Assembly (NCBI GenBank): GCA_964487565.1
Contig: CAZARN010000024.1
Location: 1-22,927 of the forward strand
DNA from: Phil1 sp964487565
GTDB lineage: Bacteria; Bacillota; Clostridia; Christensenellales; CAG-138
Direction of reading: 5' to 3'
Length of the DNA stretch: 22,927 bases
Position 1 is the stretch's first letter; each line of letters starts with the position of its first letter. Shown here piece by piece: positions 1-8,407 of this stretch. The notes below the pieces were generated by a model. The model was given only the letters and a program-made list of their open reading frames with translations, was not told the origin of the DNA and made no database searches. The translations under genes and the position numbers were made by a program.

Positions 1-2281
1 CCGCTTCGGTGGCGATCTGATCGGCGGTGAGCGCGGCGCGCGGTATCTCGATCATGGTGCCGACGAGGTAAGGTATCTCCATGCCCTTCTCCTCCATGAC
101 CTTCTTGGCGGTCGAAACGACGAAGCTCTTCACATACGCAAGCTCCTTCACTTCGCCCACAAGCGGGATCATGATCTCGGGGATTATCTCAATACCGGTC
201 TCACGGCGCACATTGATGGCGGCTTCCATTATGGCGCGCGCCTGCATCTCCGCGATCTCGGGATAGGTCACGCAAAGACGGCAGCCGCGATGGCCCATCA
301 TCGGGTTGAATTCATGCAGGCTCTCGACGGTGGCTTTGAGCTCTTCAAATGTGAGGCCCATATCCTTGGCGAGGGCTGCGATCTCCTCATCCTTGTGGGG
401 GAGGAACTCATGCAGCGGCGGATCGAGCAGACGAACGGTGACCGGACGGCCGCCCATCGCCTTGTATATGCCCTCGAAGTCTCCCCTCTGTATGGGCAGG
501 AGCTTGTCCAACGCCTTGCGGCGGGCTTCTTCGGTTTTGGCGACGATCATCTCGCGCACGGCGGGGATACGATCCTCTTCAAAAAACATATGCTCAGTGC
601 GGCAAAGGCCGATGCCCTCTGCGCCGAAACGGACCGCAACGGCAGCATCGCGCGGATTGTCCGCGTTGGTGCGCACCTTGAGGCGGCGGATACCGTCCGC
701 CCAACCCATCAGACGGCCGAAATCGCCGCCGACGGAGGCTTCAACGGTCTTTATGGCCTGGCCGTAGATATTGCCGGTCGAGCCGTCGAGAGAGAGCCAG
801 TCGCCCTCGTTATAAACCTGGCCGTCGAGGGTGAAGCGCTTGTGATCCGCATCCATCGTGATCGCGCCGCAGCCTGAAACGCAGCAGGTGCCCATGCCGC
901 GGGCAACGACCGCCGCATGGGAGGTCATGCCGCCGCGCACGGTCAGTATGCCCTGGGAGTGAGCCATGCCCTCGATATCCTCGGGGCTGGTCTCAAGACG
1001 CACAAGGACGACCTTCTCGCCGCGCTGCGCCCACTCGGTCGCATCCTCAGCGGTGAACACGATACGGCCGCAAGCCGCGCCCGGCGATGCAGGCAGAGCG
1101 TTCGCGATGGGCTTGGCCTTCTTGAGCGCTTCCGCGTCAAACTGAGGATGAAGGAGCGCGTCAAGCTGCTTCGGATCAACCATCATCACAGCGTCTTCTT
1201 CGCTTATCATGCCTTCGTCAACGAGGTCGCACGCGATCTTGAGCGCGGCGGCCGCGGTACGCTTGCCGTTTCTCGTCTGGAGCATGAAAAGCTTCTTGTT
1301 CTCGATCGTGAACTCCATGTCCTGCATGTCGCGGTAATGATCTTCAAGCTTGCCGCAGATATCAACAAACTGCTGATACGCTTCTGGCATAACGCTTGCA
1401 AGCTGATCTATCGTCTGCGGGGTGCGCACGCCTGCCACGACGTCCTCGCCCTGCGCGTTCATCAGGAACTCGCCGAAGAGCTTCTTCTCGCCCGTGGCGG
1501 GATTGCGCGTGAAGGCAACGCCGGTACCTGAGGTATCGCCCGTGTTGCCGAACACCATCATCTGCACGTTGACCGCGGTACCCCAGGAAGCGGGGATATC
1601 GTTCATACGGCGATAGTATATTGCACGGGGGTTGTCCCAGCTGCGGAAAACGGCCTTGATCGCACCGCGAAGCTGTTCCTTGGGATCGGAGGGGAAATCG
1701 CAGCCGAGCTTTTTCTTGTATTCAGCCTTGAACTGCTCTGCGAGCGACTTGAGATCGTCCGCATCAAGCTCGGTGTCAAGCTTAACACCCTTTTTGGCCT
1801 TAAGCTCGTCGATGAGCTCTTCGAAATACTTCTTGCCGACTTCCATAACAACATCCGAATACATCTGGATGAAGCGGCGATATGAATCGTATGCGAAGCG
1901 GGGGTTGTTCGTGAGCTTTGCAAAGCTTGCCGCCACCTCGTCGTTAAGACCGAGGTTGAGTATGGTATCCATCATGCCCGGCATCGAGGCGCGGGCGCCG
2001 CTTCTGACGCTAACGAGCAGCGGGTTTGTGGGATCGCCGAATTTCTTGCCGGAAAGCTTTTCAAGCTTGCCGACATATTCCTCGATTTCGGCCATTATTT
2101 CATCGTTGATCTGTTCACCGTCTTCATAATACTGGGTGCAGGCTTCGGTCGTGATCGTGAAGCCGTGCGGCACCGGCATACCAAGACCGGTCATCTCCGC
2201 AAGGTTGGCTCCCTTTCCGCCCAGCAGGTTGCGCATACCGGCGTTACCTTCGCTGAAAAGGTAGACGTACTTTTTTGACAT
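1..2281 (-). CDS. ppdK: pyruvate, phosphate dikinase (3' part cut by window edge)
   Basis: Interconverts pyruvate, ATP and Pi with PEP, AMP and PPi in the cytoplasm; in anaerobes it commonly serves PPi-linked glycolysis. Reading from the ATG at 2281, 760 codons are open to the left edge, against roughly 875 residues for the family, so about 115 C-terminal residues are missing. The N-terminus (MSKKYVYLF, then GGKGANLAEM) is the nucleotide-binding domain. The swivelling phosphohistidine domain shows GGMTSHAAVVARGMG, and its His falls at codon 455, the position of the catalytic His in the well-studied clostridial enzyme. The PEP/pyruvate barrel follows (GLCRTEHMF, then GHRGCRL); its catalytic Cys lies beyond the edge. 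The ribosome site GGAGGA sits 7 nt before the ATG. recO lies upstream on the same strand, but a separate promoter is visible in the 172-nt gap. Confidence 0.97.
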   Translation of the reverse strand, partial: MSKKYVYLFSEGNAGMRNLLGGKGANLAEMTGLGMPVPHGFTITTEACTQYYEDGEQINDEIMAEIEEYVGKLEKLSGKKFGDPTNPLLVSVRSGARASMPGMMDTILNLGLNDEVAASFAKLTNNPRFAYDSYRRFIQMYSDVVMEVGKKYFEELIDELKAKKGVKLDTELDADDLKSLAEQFKAEYKKKLGCDFPSDPKEQLRGAIKAVFRSWDNPRAIYYRRMNDIPASWGTAVNVQMMVFGNTGDTSGTGVAFTRNPATGEKKLFGEFLMNAQGEDVVAGVRTPQTIDQLASVMPEAYQQFVDICGKLEDHYRDMQDMEFTIENKKLFMLQTRNGKRTAAAALKIACDLVDEGMISEEDAVMMVDPKQLDALLHPQFDAEALKKAKPIANALPASPGAACGRIVFTAEDATEWAQRGEKVVLVRLETSPEDIEGMAHSQGILTVRGGMTSHAAVVARGMGTCCVSGCGAITMDADHKRFTLDGQVYNEGDWLSLDGSTGNIYGQAIKTVEASVGGDFGRLMGWADGIRRLKVRTNADNPRDAAVAVRFGAEGIGLCRTEHMFFEEDRIPAVREMIVAKTEEARRKALDKLLPIQRGDFEGIYKAMGGRPVTVRLLDPPLHEFLPHKDEEIAALAKDMGLTFEELKATVESLHEFNPMMGHRGCRLCVTYPEIAEMQARAIMEAAINVRRETGIEIIPEIMIPLVGEVKELAYVKSFVVSTAKKVMEEKGMEIPYLVGTMIEIPRAALTADQIATEA

Positions 2282-2354
2282 CTGATTCTCCTCCGTTTAT
2301 TATTTAACATTTTGTCAACACAAATATAAGCATCCTGTTGCGGACGCACCGATA

Positions 2355-2383
2355 ATTATACTATCTCATGTGCCTCTTCGCAA
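2355..2383 (-). promoter_or_regulatory. candidate sigma-A promoter for ppdK
   Basis: On the minus strand, TTGCGA (2383-2378), a 17-nt spacer and a perfect TATAAT (2360-2355) lie about 70 nt before the ppdK ATG. The -35 box matches 4 of 6 consensus positions. A TTGACA at 2318-2313 is too close to the ribosome site to serve as a -35. The rest of the gap shows no recO terminator hairpin, so read-through from recO is also possible. Confidence 0.5.
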
Positions 2384-2453
2384 TCTTTTTCTTATAGTAT
2401 TGCCCTTTTTTCGATCAAACCCGCATCAATTTAACCATTGAGGAAAATAAACT

Positions 2454-3194
2454 TCAAATGCAATCGAATGCTTTGAGCTTTTTCTCGAGCACATATTCGG
2501 CGTAATTGTTGACGGCCGTTTTCAATTCCTGGCGCACGTCGTTTGGAAGCGCCACTTTTTTTATATCATCATCCGAAAGCAACAGCATCCTTCGGAGCGC
2601 TTCAAGCGAAAGTGCCGAAAGCCTCATGCACGGCTCGTCGATCGCGCGCGCGCACGAGGGGCAAAGCACGCCGCCGTATTTATCCGAAAACGGCATGCTC
2701 GGTTCTCGGCGTATGTCGAGCCCGCACACGGCGCAGCGCGTTATCGCCGGTTTATAGCCCATCAGATTGAGACAGCGCGCCGCAAAGCAAATCGCCATGT
2801 CCGCGGGGTCGTTTTGCGTATATGCGGTATAGCTCAAAGAATACAGCAAAAGCGAAAGCATGGCGTCTGCGCGCTCCCCCTCCGTCGCTCCCTCGTTGAC
2901 GACGGAGAGCATGTATGCGCCCGCGCCAAAGCGCGATATATCCTCGCGGAGCGGATAAAACGTCTCCTTCACTTCGCATGAATCAACCGTATATTTATCA
3001 TTGCTTTTATAAAGCACAAATTCGCCGTATACGAAAAGCTCGGCCGCGCCCATCAGCGGGCTTTTTGGTCTTCTGCATCCGCGCGCCTTTGCGCTAATCA
3101 TACCCATATCCGCCGTGAGTATAGTCAGTATCCTGTCGTAATCCTTATAATCGGCATATCGGGTAACGATCCCGTCAAGCGTGTATGAAGGCAT
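2454..3194 (-). CDS. recO: DNA repair protein RecO
   Basis: Recombination mediator of the RecFOR pathway: it binds SSB-coated single-stranded DNA and helps load RecA. The 246-residue length is normal. The N-terminal OB-fold opens with the family pattern of a short strand, DGIVTRYADYKDYD, then a basic stretch (ARGCRRPKSPL). A zinc finger of two CxxC pairs is visible at C154/C157 and C178/C181. The remainder is the helical C-terminal domain. The ATG at 3194 has a strong GGAGGGG ribosome site 5-6 nt upstream. It is transcribed away from the padR gene across a 166-nt divergent region and precedes ppdK on the same strand; I see no functional link between recO and ppdK. Confidence 0.95.
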   Translation of the reverse strand: MPSYTLDGIVTRYADYKDYDRILTILTADMGMISAKARGCRRPKSPLMGAAELFVYGEFVLYKSNDKYTVDSCEVKETFYPLREDISRFGAGAYMLSVVNEGATEGERADAMLSLLLYSLSYTAYTQNDPADMAICFAARCLNLMGYKPAITRCAVCGLDIRREPSMPFSDKYGGVLCPSCARAIDEPCMRLSALSLEALRRMLLLSDDDIKKVALPNDVRQELKTAVNNYAEYVLEKKLKAFDCI

Positions 3195-3248
3195 GTTGTC
3201 CCCTCCGAAAATGACGGCGGCCTGCCGACTTTTCTTATCCTTTATGAC

Positions 3249-3277
3249 ATTATAAATGATTGAAAAGAGAAATATAA
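3249..3277 (-). promoter_or_regulatory. weak candidate promoter for recO
   Basis: A perfect TATAAT lies on the minus strand at 3254-3249, about 55 nt before the recO start. The hexamer 17 nt further upstream, TTATAT (3277-3272), is a poor -35 match. It would be back-to-back with the padR promoter. Confidence 0.35.
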
Positions 3278-3288
3278 CTTATTTTGAA

Positions 3289-3313
3289 ATATACCTTGAC
3301 AGGCGAGGTATAT
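3289..3313. promoter_or_regulatory. candidate PadR operator over the padR -35 box
   Basis: An inverted repeat, ATATACCT, 9 nt, AGGTATAT, covers the -35 box and part of the spacer of the padR promoter. Inside it the arms extend to TACCTTG and CGAGGTA with one mismatch. PadR proteins usually bind such short dyads in their own promoters and repress, so self-repression of the padR operon is the simplest reading. The site call is inference from position and symmetry. Confidence 0.55.
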
Positions 3314-3324
3314 ATGAATATACT
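3296..3324 (+). promoter_or_regulatory. sigma-A promoter of the padR operon
   Basis: TTGACA (3296-3301), a 17-nt spacer and TATACT (3319-3324) give a near-consensus promoter. The expected start is near 3331, about 30 nt before the padR start codon. Confidence 0.8.
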
Positions 3325-3360
3325 GTATCTGCAAATTGAAAGGGAAAGGAGTTGTTTTGA

Positions 3361-3696
3361 TTGTCCATCGCATCTGATATAATCCGCGGACACACGGACA
3401 CGATAATTCTTGCGCGGCTCGCCGCCGGCGACAGCTACGGTTATGAGATAAACAAGGCCATCATGCGAAAGACCAACAATCGCTATGAGCTTAAGGAAGC
3501 CACGCTTTACACGGCTTTCCGCCGGCTTGAAGAAAACGGCTGCATAAGCTCATACTGGGGCAACGAAACGACAGGCGCAAGGCGCAGGTATTATTCAATC
3601 ACGCCAACCGGAAAGCGGCAGCTTGCGTTGCTGCGCGCCGACTGGGATGACGCCAGAAAGATGATCGATTCACTTACTTCGCAGGAGGGTTATTGA
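3361..3696 (+). CDS. PadR-family winged-helix transcriptional regulator
   Basis: A 111-residue single-domain PadR protein (subfamily-2 size). The winged helix reads from GHTDTIILARLAAGDSYGYE through the recognition-helix region ELKEATLYTAFRRLEENG, then the wing ARRRYYSITPTGKRQL. These are the family's hallmark stretches. The start is TTG at 3361: it is the first in-frame start after an AAAGGAG ribosome site, with 9 nt spacing, and no ATG precedes the conserved domain. The stop is separated from the next ATG by a single base, so the pair is translationally coupled. A dyad over its own -35 box suggests autorepression. PadR regulators coupled to HAAS-domain membrane proteins are a common Firmicutes arrangement tied to envelope stress or antimicrobial exposure; the inducer here cannot be read from sequence. 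Confidence 0.93.
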   Translation: MSIASDIIRGHTDTIILARLAAGDSYGYEINKAIMRKTNNRYELKEATLYTAFRRLEENGCISSYWGNETTGARRRYYSITPTGKRQLALLRADWDDARKMIDSLTSQEGY

Positions 3697-3697
3697 T

Positions 3698-5020
3698 ATG
3701 GAAAACAAAATCAGGCAACACATCGAAGCGCTTTTCGCCGCGGCGCCTGACACCGCCAAGACGAAAGAGGTCCGCGAGGACATGATCGTGAATGTGATCG
3801 AGCGCTATCACGATTATATTGCACAAGGCAAAAGCCCGGAAGAAGCATACCGTGCGTCCGTCGCCGGTATCGGTGACGTCAGCGAGCTTATTGCCTCGCT
3901 GAGGCACGACGCCGACGCAAACGCCTCCGCGCATCGCGCCCAGCCCGAAACGCCGCCCGTTTACACCGCACCGCAGCAAAGCTCTGCGCCGGCTTCAGGC
4001 AAAAAAGGATTGTCCACCGGCGCGATAGTCGCGATCGTGATCTGTTCGACGATACTGCTTCTCACCTTGATCGGCGGTTTTATCGCCATCCGCGTCACCG
4101 GCGCGATCTTCTCCGGCGACGGTGCGCTTGCCAACCTTTTCGGCTGGGTGAGCGTCAACAATCTTTCGGACAGTTCCTCAGCGTCGTTTGATTTCAACGA
4201 TGACGACGGTTTTGATAACGCATATGCGGATGCAAGCTCGTATTCGGTCGCCTGTGACGGTGTGAATACTCTCAACATATACTGGATTTCAGGAAGCGTT
4301 AGCATTCAGCCCGCACCCGCAGACACGAACGATATCACATTTTCCGAGACCTCCGCTTCCGGCATATCGTCCCAGACGGCGCTCCGTTACAGGCTTACGG
4401 ACAGCGCTCTTACGATACGCTGCTGCAGCGCGGACATATGGAAGCGGCTTGACTGGTCGGATATCGCGCATTCCGCCGTTTTGCCTTCAAAAGCCCTCAC
4501 GGTCTATATTCCTCAAAGCATTCTTGAGAGCATGAAAATCACCGTCGGCAGCGTATCCAACACCATCGAAATCAGCGACGTTTCCGTTGACGAGATCAAT
4601 ATTGACACCGTGTCCGGCGATTGCACGCTCAGCGGCGTTCAAGCGGATTCGTTTATATTCAACGGTGTTTCGTGCAATGTTCTGCTGCGCGCCTGCAACG
4701 GCGCTTCAGTCAAATGCTCGCTCGTTTCCGGTGATACCGAGCTTGAAGGCGCTTTCGATCAATGCAAGCTCAATTCGGTTTCCGGCGATGTGGTTTTGAC
4801 ATTCGCATCAGCGCCGTCAAACGTTGATATCGGCACGGTCTCGGGCTCAATCACGATGCACGGATGTTCCGCTTTCGGCTTCACCGCCGATTTTGACACC
4901 GTGTCCGGCGATGTTGATTCAGGCCTTGCCATGTCCCGGAACGACCAACGCTATATTTACGGCGACGGAAAAGCGAAGCTCGATCTTGAAACCGTAAGCG
5001 GCGATCTCGGGATCGACTGA
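3698..5020 (+). CDS. HAAS (DUF1700)-DUF4097 single-pass membrane protein
   Basis: Function unknown; predicted membrane-anchored protein of the PadR operon. Residues 1-70 form a HAAS/DUF1700-like helical domain, with GKSPEEAYRASVAGIGDVSE typical of the family. A Pro/Ala/Gln-rich linker follows, then one membrane segment at about 109-132. A low-complexity Ser/Asp stretch follows at about 155-180. The C-terminal half is a DUF4097-type beta-repeat domain: a VSGD or close variant recurs about every 20-30 residues (DTVSGDCTLSG, SLVSGDTELEG, NSVSGDVVLTF, GTVSGSITMHG, DTVSGDVDSG, ETVSGDLGID), which suggests a right-handed beta-solenoid outside the membrane. Its ATG follows the padR TGA by one base, and a strong terminator follows it, so this is a two-gene operon. 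In known pairs of this kind the membrane protein may tune or sense the stress that relieves PadR; that is inference here. Confidence 0.92.
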   Translation: MENKIRQHIEALFAAAPDTAKTKEVREDMIVNVIERYHDYIAQGKSPEEAYRASVAGIGDVSELIASLRHDADANASAHRAQPETPPVYTAPQQSSAPASGKKGLSTGAIVAIVICSTILLLTLIGGFIAIRVTGAIFSGDGALANLFGWVSVNNLSDSSSASFDFNDDDGFDNAYADASSYSVACDGVNTLNIYWISGSVSIQPAPADTNDITFSETSASGISSQTALRYRLTDSALTIRCCSADIWKRLDWSDIAHSAVLPSKALTVYIPQSILESMKITVGSVSNTIEISDVSVDEINIDTVSGDCTLSGVQADSFIFNGVSCNVLLRACNGASVKCSLVSGDTELEGAFDQCKLNSVSGDVVLTFASAPSNVDIGTVSGSITMHGCSAFGFTADFDTVSGDVDSGLAMSRNDQRYIYGDGKAKLDLETVSGDLGID

Positions 5021-5036
5021 AACAGATACTGATATC

Positions 5037-5072
5037 AAAAGCGGCCCCCGTCTGAGGAGGCCGCTTGTTTTT
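5037..5072. terminator. bidirectional intrinsic terminator
   Basis: AAGCGGCC, 12-nt loop, GGCCGCTT, followed on the plus strand by TTGTTTTT. It ends the padR operon. Read on the minus strand the same stem is followed by TTTT and lies just past the clpX stop, so it can serve both converging units. Confidence 0.87.
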
Positions 5073-5088
5073 GTTTATCCGAATGTTA

Positions 5089-6357
5089 TCAGCCCGCTTC
5101 GCCCGAAGGCAGCTTCTGCGGCTGCTGCGTCGCGGATTTGAGCATCATGACCGGTTCCGCCGTCTTGTCGATAACGTCCTTTGTTATCACACAGCGCTTG
5201 ACATCGTCGCGCGAGGGAATGTCGTACATGATGTTGAGCATCACGTTTTCGAGTATTGCCCTCAGACCGCGCGCGCCTGTCTTGCGTTCGATCGCCTTTT
5301 TTGCGACCTCGACAAGCGCATCCTTCTCAAATTCCAGCTCCACCCCGTCAAGCTCGAACAGACGCTTATACTGGCGCGTAAGCGCGTTTTTCGGCTTGGT
5401 GAGAATATCGATCAGCGCCTTCTCGGTGAGCTGATCAAGCGTTACGATTATCGGCACACGTCCGACAAACTCCGGTATGAGGCCAAACTTCAGAAGGTCT
5501 TCCGGCAGGATGTTTTTAAGTATCTCGCCCACGTCCTTCTGCACGTTGGACTGCACGTCGGCGCCGAAGCCCATCAGCTTTTTGCCGGTTCTTCTTGAAA
5601 TGATATCCTCGATGCCGGCAAAAGCGCCGCCGCAGATGAAGAGGATGTTCGTTGTGTTTATCTGGATGAACTCCTGATGCGGATGCTTTCTGCCGCCCTG
5701 CGGGGGAACGCTTGCGACCGTGCCCTCAAGGATCTTCAAAAGCGCCTGCTGAACGCCCTCGCCCGAAACATCGCGCGTTATCGACGGATTCTCGCTTTTT
5801 CTCGCGATCTTATCGATCTCATCGATATACACGATGCCCTTTTCCGCGCGCTCCACATCATAGTCTGCCGCCTGGATGAGCTTGAGAAGGATGTTTTCAA
5901 CATCCTCGCCCACATAGCCGGCTTCCGTAAGGGATGTGGCGTCCGCGACCGCAAACGGCACGTCGAGTATCTTTGCAAGCGTTTCCGCAAGAAGCGTCTT
6001 GCCGGAGCCTGTCGGCCCCAGCATGACGATATTGCTCTTTTGCAGCTCGACGTCATCCTTGGAAGACGATTTGTCGATCCGCTTATAGTGGTTGTATACG
6101 GCGACGGCGAGCGCGCGCTTTGCATCGTCCTGCCCGATGACATACTGGTCAAGTGTTGCAACAATGTCATGCGGCTTGGGGATGTCCTTGAGCTCCTTGT
6201 GCTCGGTCTCAACGTCGTCTTCGATTATCTCACGGCAAAGCTCGATGCACTCCGTACAGATGTACACCCCGGGTCCCGCGATGATGCGATGCACTTCATC
6301 CTGCGATTTGCCGCAGAACGAGCAGCGGATCGTACCTTTATCATCATTTTTTGCCAT
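5089..6357 (-). CDS. clpX: ATP-dependent Clp protease ATP-binding subunit ClpX
   Basis: AAA+ unfoldase that recognises substrates and feeds them into the ClpP chamber. The 422 residues hold the N-terminal C4 zinc-binding domain (C12, C15, C34, C37), Walker A GPTGSGKT at 114-121, pore loop GYVG at 147-150, Walker B around IVYIDEIDK at 175-183, and the ClpP-docking loop MGFG in the ISRRTGKKLMGFG stretch. I chose the ATG at 6357 over the TTG directly before it: the GGAGG site is 6 nt from the ATG but only 3 nt from the TTG. The gene begins 3 nt past the clpP stop, so the two are coupled, with tig before them. It ends at the bidirectional terminator shared with the padR operon. Confidence 0.98.
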   Translation of the reverse strand: MAKNDDKGTIRCSFCGKSQDEVHRIIAGPGVYICTECIELCREIIEDDVETEHKELKDIPKPHDIVATLDQYVIGQDDAKRALAVAVYNHYKRIDKSSSKDDVELQKSNIVMLGPTGSGKTLLAETLAKILDVPFAVADATSLTEAGYVGEDVENILLKLIQAADYDVERAEKGIVYIDEIDKIARKSENPSITRDVSGEGVQQALLKILEGTVASVPPQGGRKHPHQEFIQINTTNILFICGGAFAGIEDIISRRTGKKLMGFGADVQSNVQKDVGEILKNILPEDLLKFGLIPEFVGRVPIIVTLDQLTEKALIDILTKPKNALTRQYKRLFELDGVELEFEKDALVEVAKKAIERKTGARGLRAILENVMLNIMYDIPSRDDVKRCVITKDVIDKTAEPVMMLKSATQQPQKLPSGEAG

Positions 6358-6360
6358 CAA

Positions 6361-6948
6361 TTACCTCCTCGGAGGGATTATTTCGTCGATTATACCGTAG
6401 TTTTTCGCATCATCGGCGCTCATGTAGTTGTCACGCTCAGTATCGGCCGCGACCTTCTCGATCGGCTGTCCGGTGCGCTGCGCAAGTATGCGGTTCATCT
6501 TCTGCTTGGTCTTTGCCATCTGTTCCGCCTGTATGGCGATATCCGTGGCCTGACCGCGCGCGCCGCCTGACGGCTGATGGATCATCACTTCGCAGTTCGG
6601 CAATGCACGGCGTTTGCCCTTCGCGCCCGCGGCAAGCAGGAAAGCGCCCATGCTTGCAGCCATGCCGATACATATCGTGGACACGTCGCATTTGATATAC
6701 TGCATCGTGTCGTATATTGCCATGCCGGATGTGATCGCGCCGCCCGGGCTGTTGATATAGAGGCTTATATCCTTGTCGGGATCATCCGCCTCAAGGAAGA
6801 GCAGCTGAGCGACGATGAGGTTCGCCATATCGTCCTCGATCTCCCCGCTGAGAAAAATGATCCTGTCCTTGAGCAGACGGGAGTATATGTCGTATGACCG
6901 TTCCCCCTTATTGGTCTGCTCTATTACCATCGGTATAAGACTGCTCAT
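6361..6948 (-). CDS. clpP: ATP-dependent Clp protease proteolytic subunit ClpP
   Basis: Serine protease that forms a 14-subunit barrel and degrades proteins delivered by ClpX or other Clp ATPases. The 195-residue length is standard. The catalytic triad is complete: S99 in GMAASMGAF, H124 in VMIHQPSGG and D173 in DTERDNYM. The N-terminus MSSLIPMVIEQTNKGERSYD is the usual short axial-loop segment. The ATG at 6948 has GGGAGG 5 nt upstream; an out-of-frame ATG overlaps the spacer and is ignored. It lies 28 nt after tig and 3 nt before clpX, forming one operon. Confidence 0.98.
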   Translation of the reverse strand: MSSLIPMVIEQTNKGERSYDIYSRLLKDRIIFLSGEIEDDMANLIVAQLLFLEADDPDKDISLYINSPGGAITSGMAIYDTMQYIKCDVSTICIGMAASMGAFLLAAGAKGKRRALPNCEVMIHQPSGGARGQATDIAIQAEQMAKTKQKMNRILAQRTGQPIEKVAADTERDNYMSADDAKNYGIIDEIIPPRR

Positions 6949-6976
6949 TCATGCCTCCCAAAAGCTTTTTTTAACT

Positions 6977-8284
6977 TCACTCAGCCTTTTCTTCGGCTTT
7001 CTTTTCAACCTCGACGGCGCTCGAAACCAGCGCGTCGATGGTCTTGTCGAGCACGACCTGCTCTTCAAAATAAGTCTTGTCGTCATCGGTGAGCTTCGCT
7101 TTGAATTCCTCTGCCTTCTCGCCGAACTGTTTCACATATTCATCCATCTTGGCTTCGATCTCGGCGTCCTCGGCCTTGATCCCTTCTGCCGCCGTCACCG
7201 CCTCAAGCACGAGCTGGCTCTTCACGCGGGTCGCGGCGTCCGCCTTCATCTCACCGCGCATTGAGTCTATCTCCATGCCGGTATACTTTGCATAATCCTC
7301 AAGCGAAATGCCCTGCATACTGAGCCTGTAACGGAAATCGTTGAGCATACGGTCTATCTGATGCTCGACCATCACGTCGGGTATTTCGACGGTAGCATTC
7401 TCAACAGCCTGACGTATAACGTCGTTTTCCTTTGCCACTTTTATATTGTTCGCCTCGCGCTCGTCAAGCTCCTTGCGCTTGCGCTCGCGCAGCTCCGCGA
7501 TCGTTTTGCAGTCTGAAACGTCCTGCGCGAAATCATCGTCTGCCGCGGGCAGCTCCTTCACGCGGATAGCCTTGACCTTGACATGGAACACGGCGTCCTT
7601 GCCCTTGAGCTCCTCGCTGTGATATTCTTCAGGGAACTTGACGTTGAGGTCGCGCTCCTCGCTGCAGGTCATGCCGATCATTTGCTCTTCAAAGCCGGGA
7701 ATGAACGCGCCGGAGCCTATCGTGAGGGTCTGATCCTCGGCGGTGCCGCCTTCAAACAGCTCGCCGTCAACCGTACCGGAATAATTCAGCTCGACTTCGT
7801 CGCCGTTTTCGACGGGCCTTTCAACATCGACCATACGGGCGATCTTGTCGCGCTCGCGGTCGATCTCGGCTTCGACCATTTCATCCGTAACATTATACTC
7901 GCGCTTTTCAACTTCTATACCCTTGTACCGGCCAAGCGTCACCTCGGGTTTCACAGCGACTGTCGCCGTGAAGATGATGTTCTTGTCCTTGCCGGCATCG
8001 ACGATCGAAACATCCGGCTGATCGACGGGTTTCACGTCGTGTTCCTTCACGGCCGCGGTGTAAGCGTCCGGATAAACTATATCGAAGGCATCCTCGAAGA
8101 AGACTTCCCAGCCGTATGTGTTCTCGATCACCTTGCGCGGGGCGTGACCCTTGCGGAAGCCCGGCACGGTTATGTTCTTTCTCGTCCTGAAATACGCCTT
8201 CTCAACGGCTGCTTCAAAATCCTCTGCGCTCACCTCGATGGTCAGCTTTACCTTGCTCCCCTCGAGCTTCTCGATTGTTGCCAT
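6977..8284 (-). CDS. tig: trigger factor, ribosome-associated chaperone and prolyl isomerase
   Basis: Binds ribosomal protein uL23 at the tunnel exit and shields nascent chains. The 435 residues cover the three expected domains: ribosome-binding tail with the signature GFRKGHAPRKVIE (42-54), an FKBP-type isomerase domain at about 161-240 (GDEVELNYSGTVDGELFEGG, then GFEEQMIGM), and the helical C-terminal chaperone arms. An open frame continues upstream to 8368, but the ATG at 8284 fits better: GGAGG sits 5 nt before it and MATIEKLEGSKVKL is the usual N-terminus. It heads tig-clpP-clpX. Its 123-nt upstream gap holds only weak promoter candidates (a TATACT on the minus strand without a good -35), and the DUF1836 gene upstream could also read through. 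Confidence 0.98.
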   Translation of the reverse strand: MATIEKLEGSKVKLTIEVSAEDFEAAVEKAYFRTRKNITVPGFRKGHAPRKVIENTYGWEVFFEDAFDIVYPDAYTAAVKEHDVKPVDQPDVSIVDAGKDKNIIFTATVAVKPEVTLGRYKGIEVEKREYNVTDEMVEAEIDRERDKIARMVDVERPVENGDEVELNYSGTVDGELFEGGTAEDQTLTIGSGAFIPGFEEQMIGMTCSEERDLNVKFPEEYHSEELKGKDAVFHVKVKAIRVKELPAADDDFAQDVSDCKTIAELRERKRKELDEREANNIKVAKENDVIRQAVENATVEIPDVMVEHQIDRMLNDFRYRLSMQGISLEDYAKYTGMEIDSMRGEMKADAATRVKSQLVLEAVTAAEGIKAEDAEIEAKMDEYVKQFGEKAEEFKAKLTDDDKTYFEEQVVLDKTIDALVSSAVEVEKKAEEKAE

Positions 8285-8407
8285 AATATCCTCCGTAACA
8301 AAAAAATAACTTCCTTCCGGCTGCATGTGCGCATACGCAGACAAACCGCCGTCAGTATAGCTTATCACAATGAGGCGGCGTTTGCAATTGCCGGGGAAGT
8401 CCCTTTT

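Noticed and set aside
290..1531. Two plus-strand open frames of about 200 codons opposite ppdK
   Set aside because: The minus-strand frame encodes an unbroken dikinase with its catalytic His; these are shadows.
2308..2318. TTGACA next to the ppdK ribosome site as its -35 box
   Set aside because: At 17 nt spacing the -10 would fall on the ribosome site; the upstream TATAAT with a 17-nt partner fits better.
5677..6570. A 297-codon plus-strand open frame opposite clpX and clpP
   Set aside because: Both opposite genes are certain from catalytic motifs; the frame lacks a ribosome site or family resemblance.
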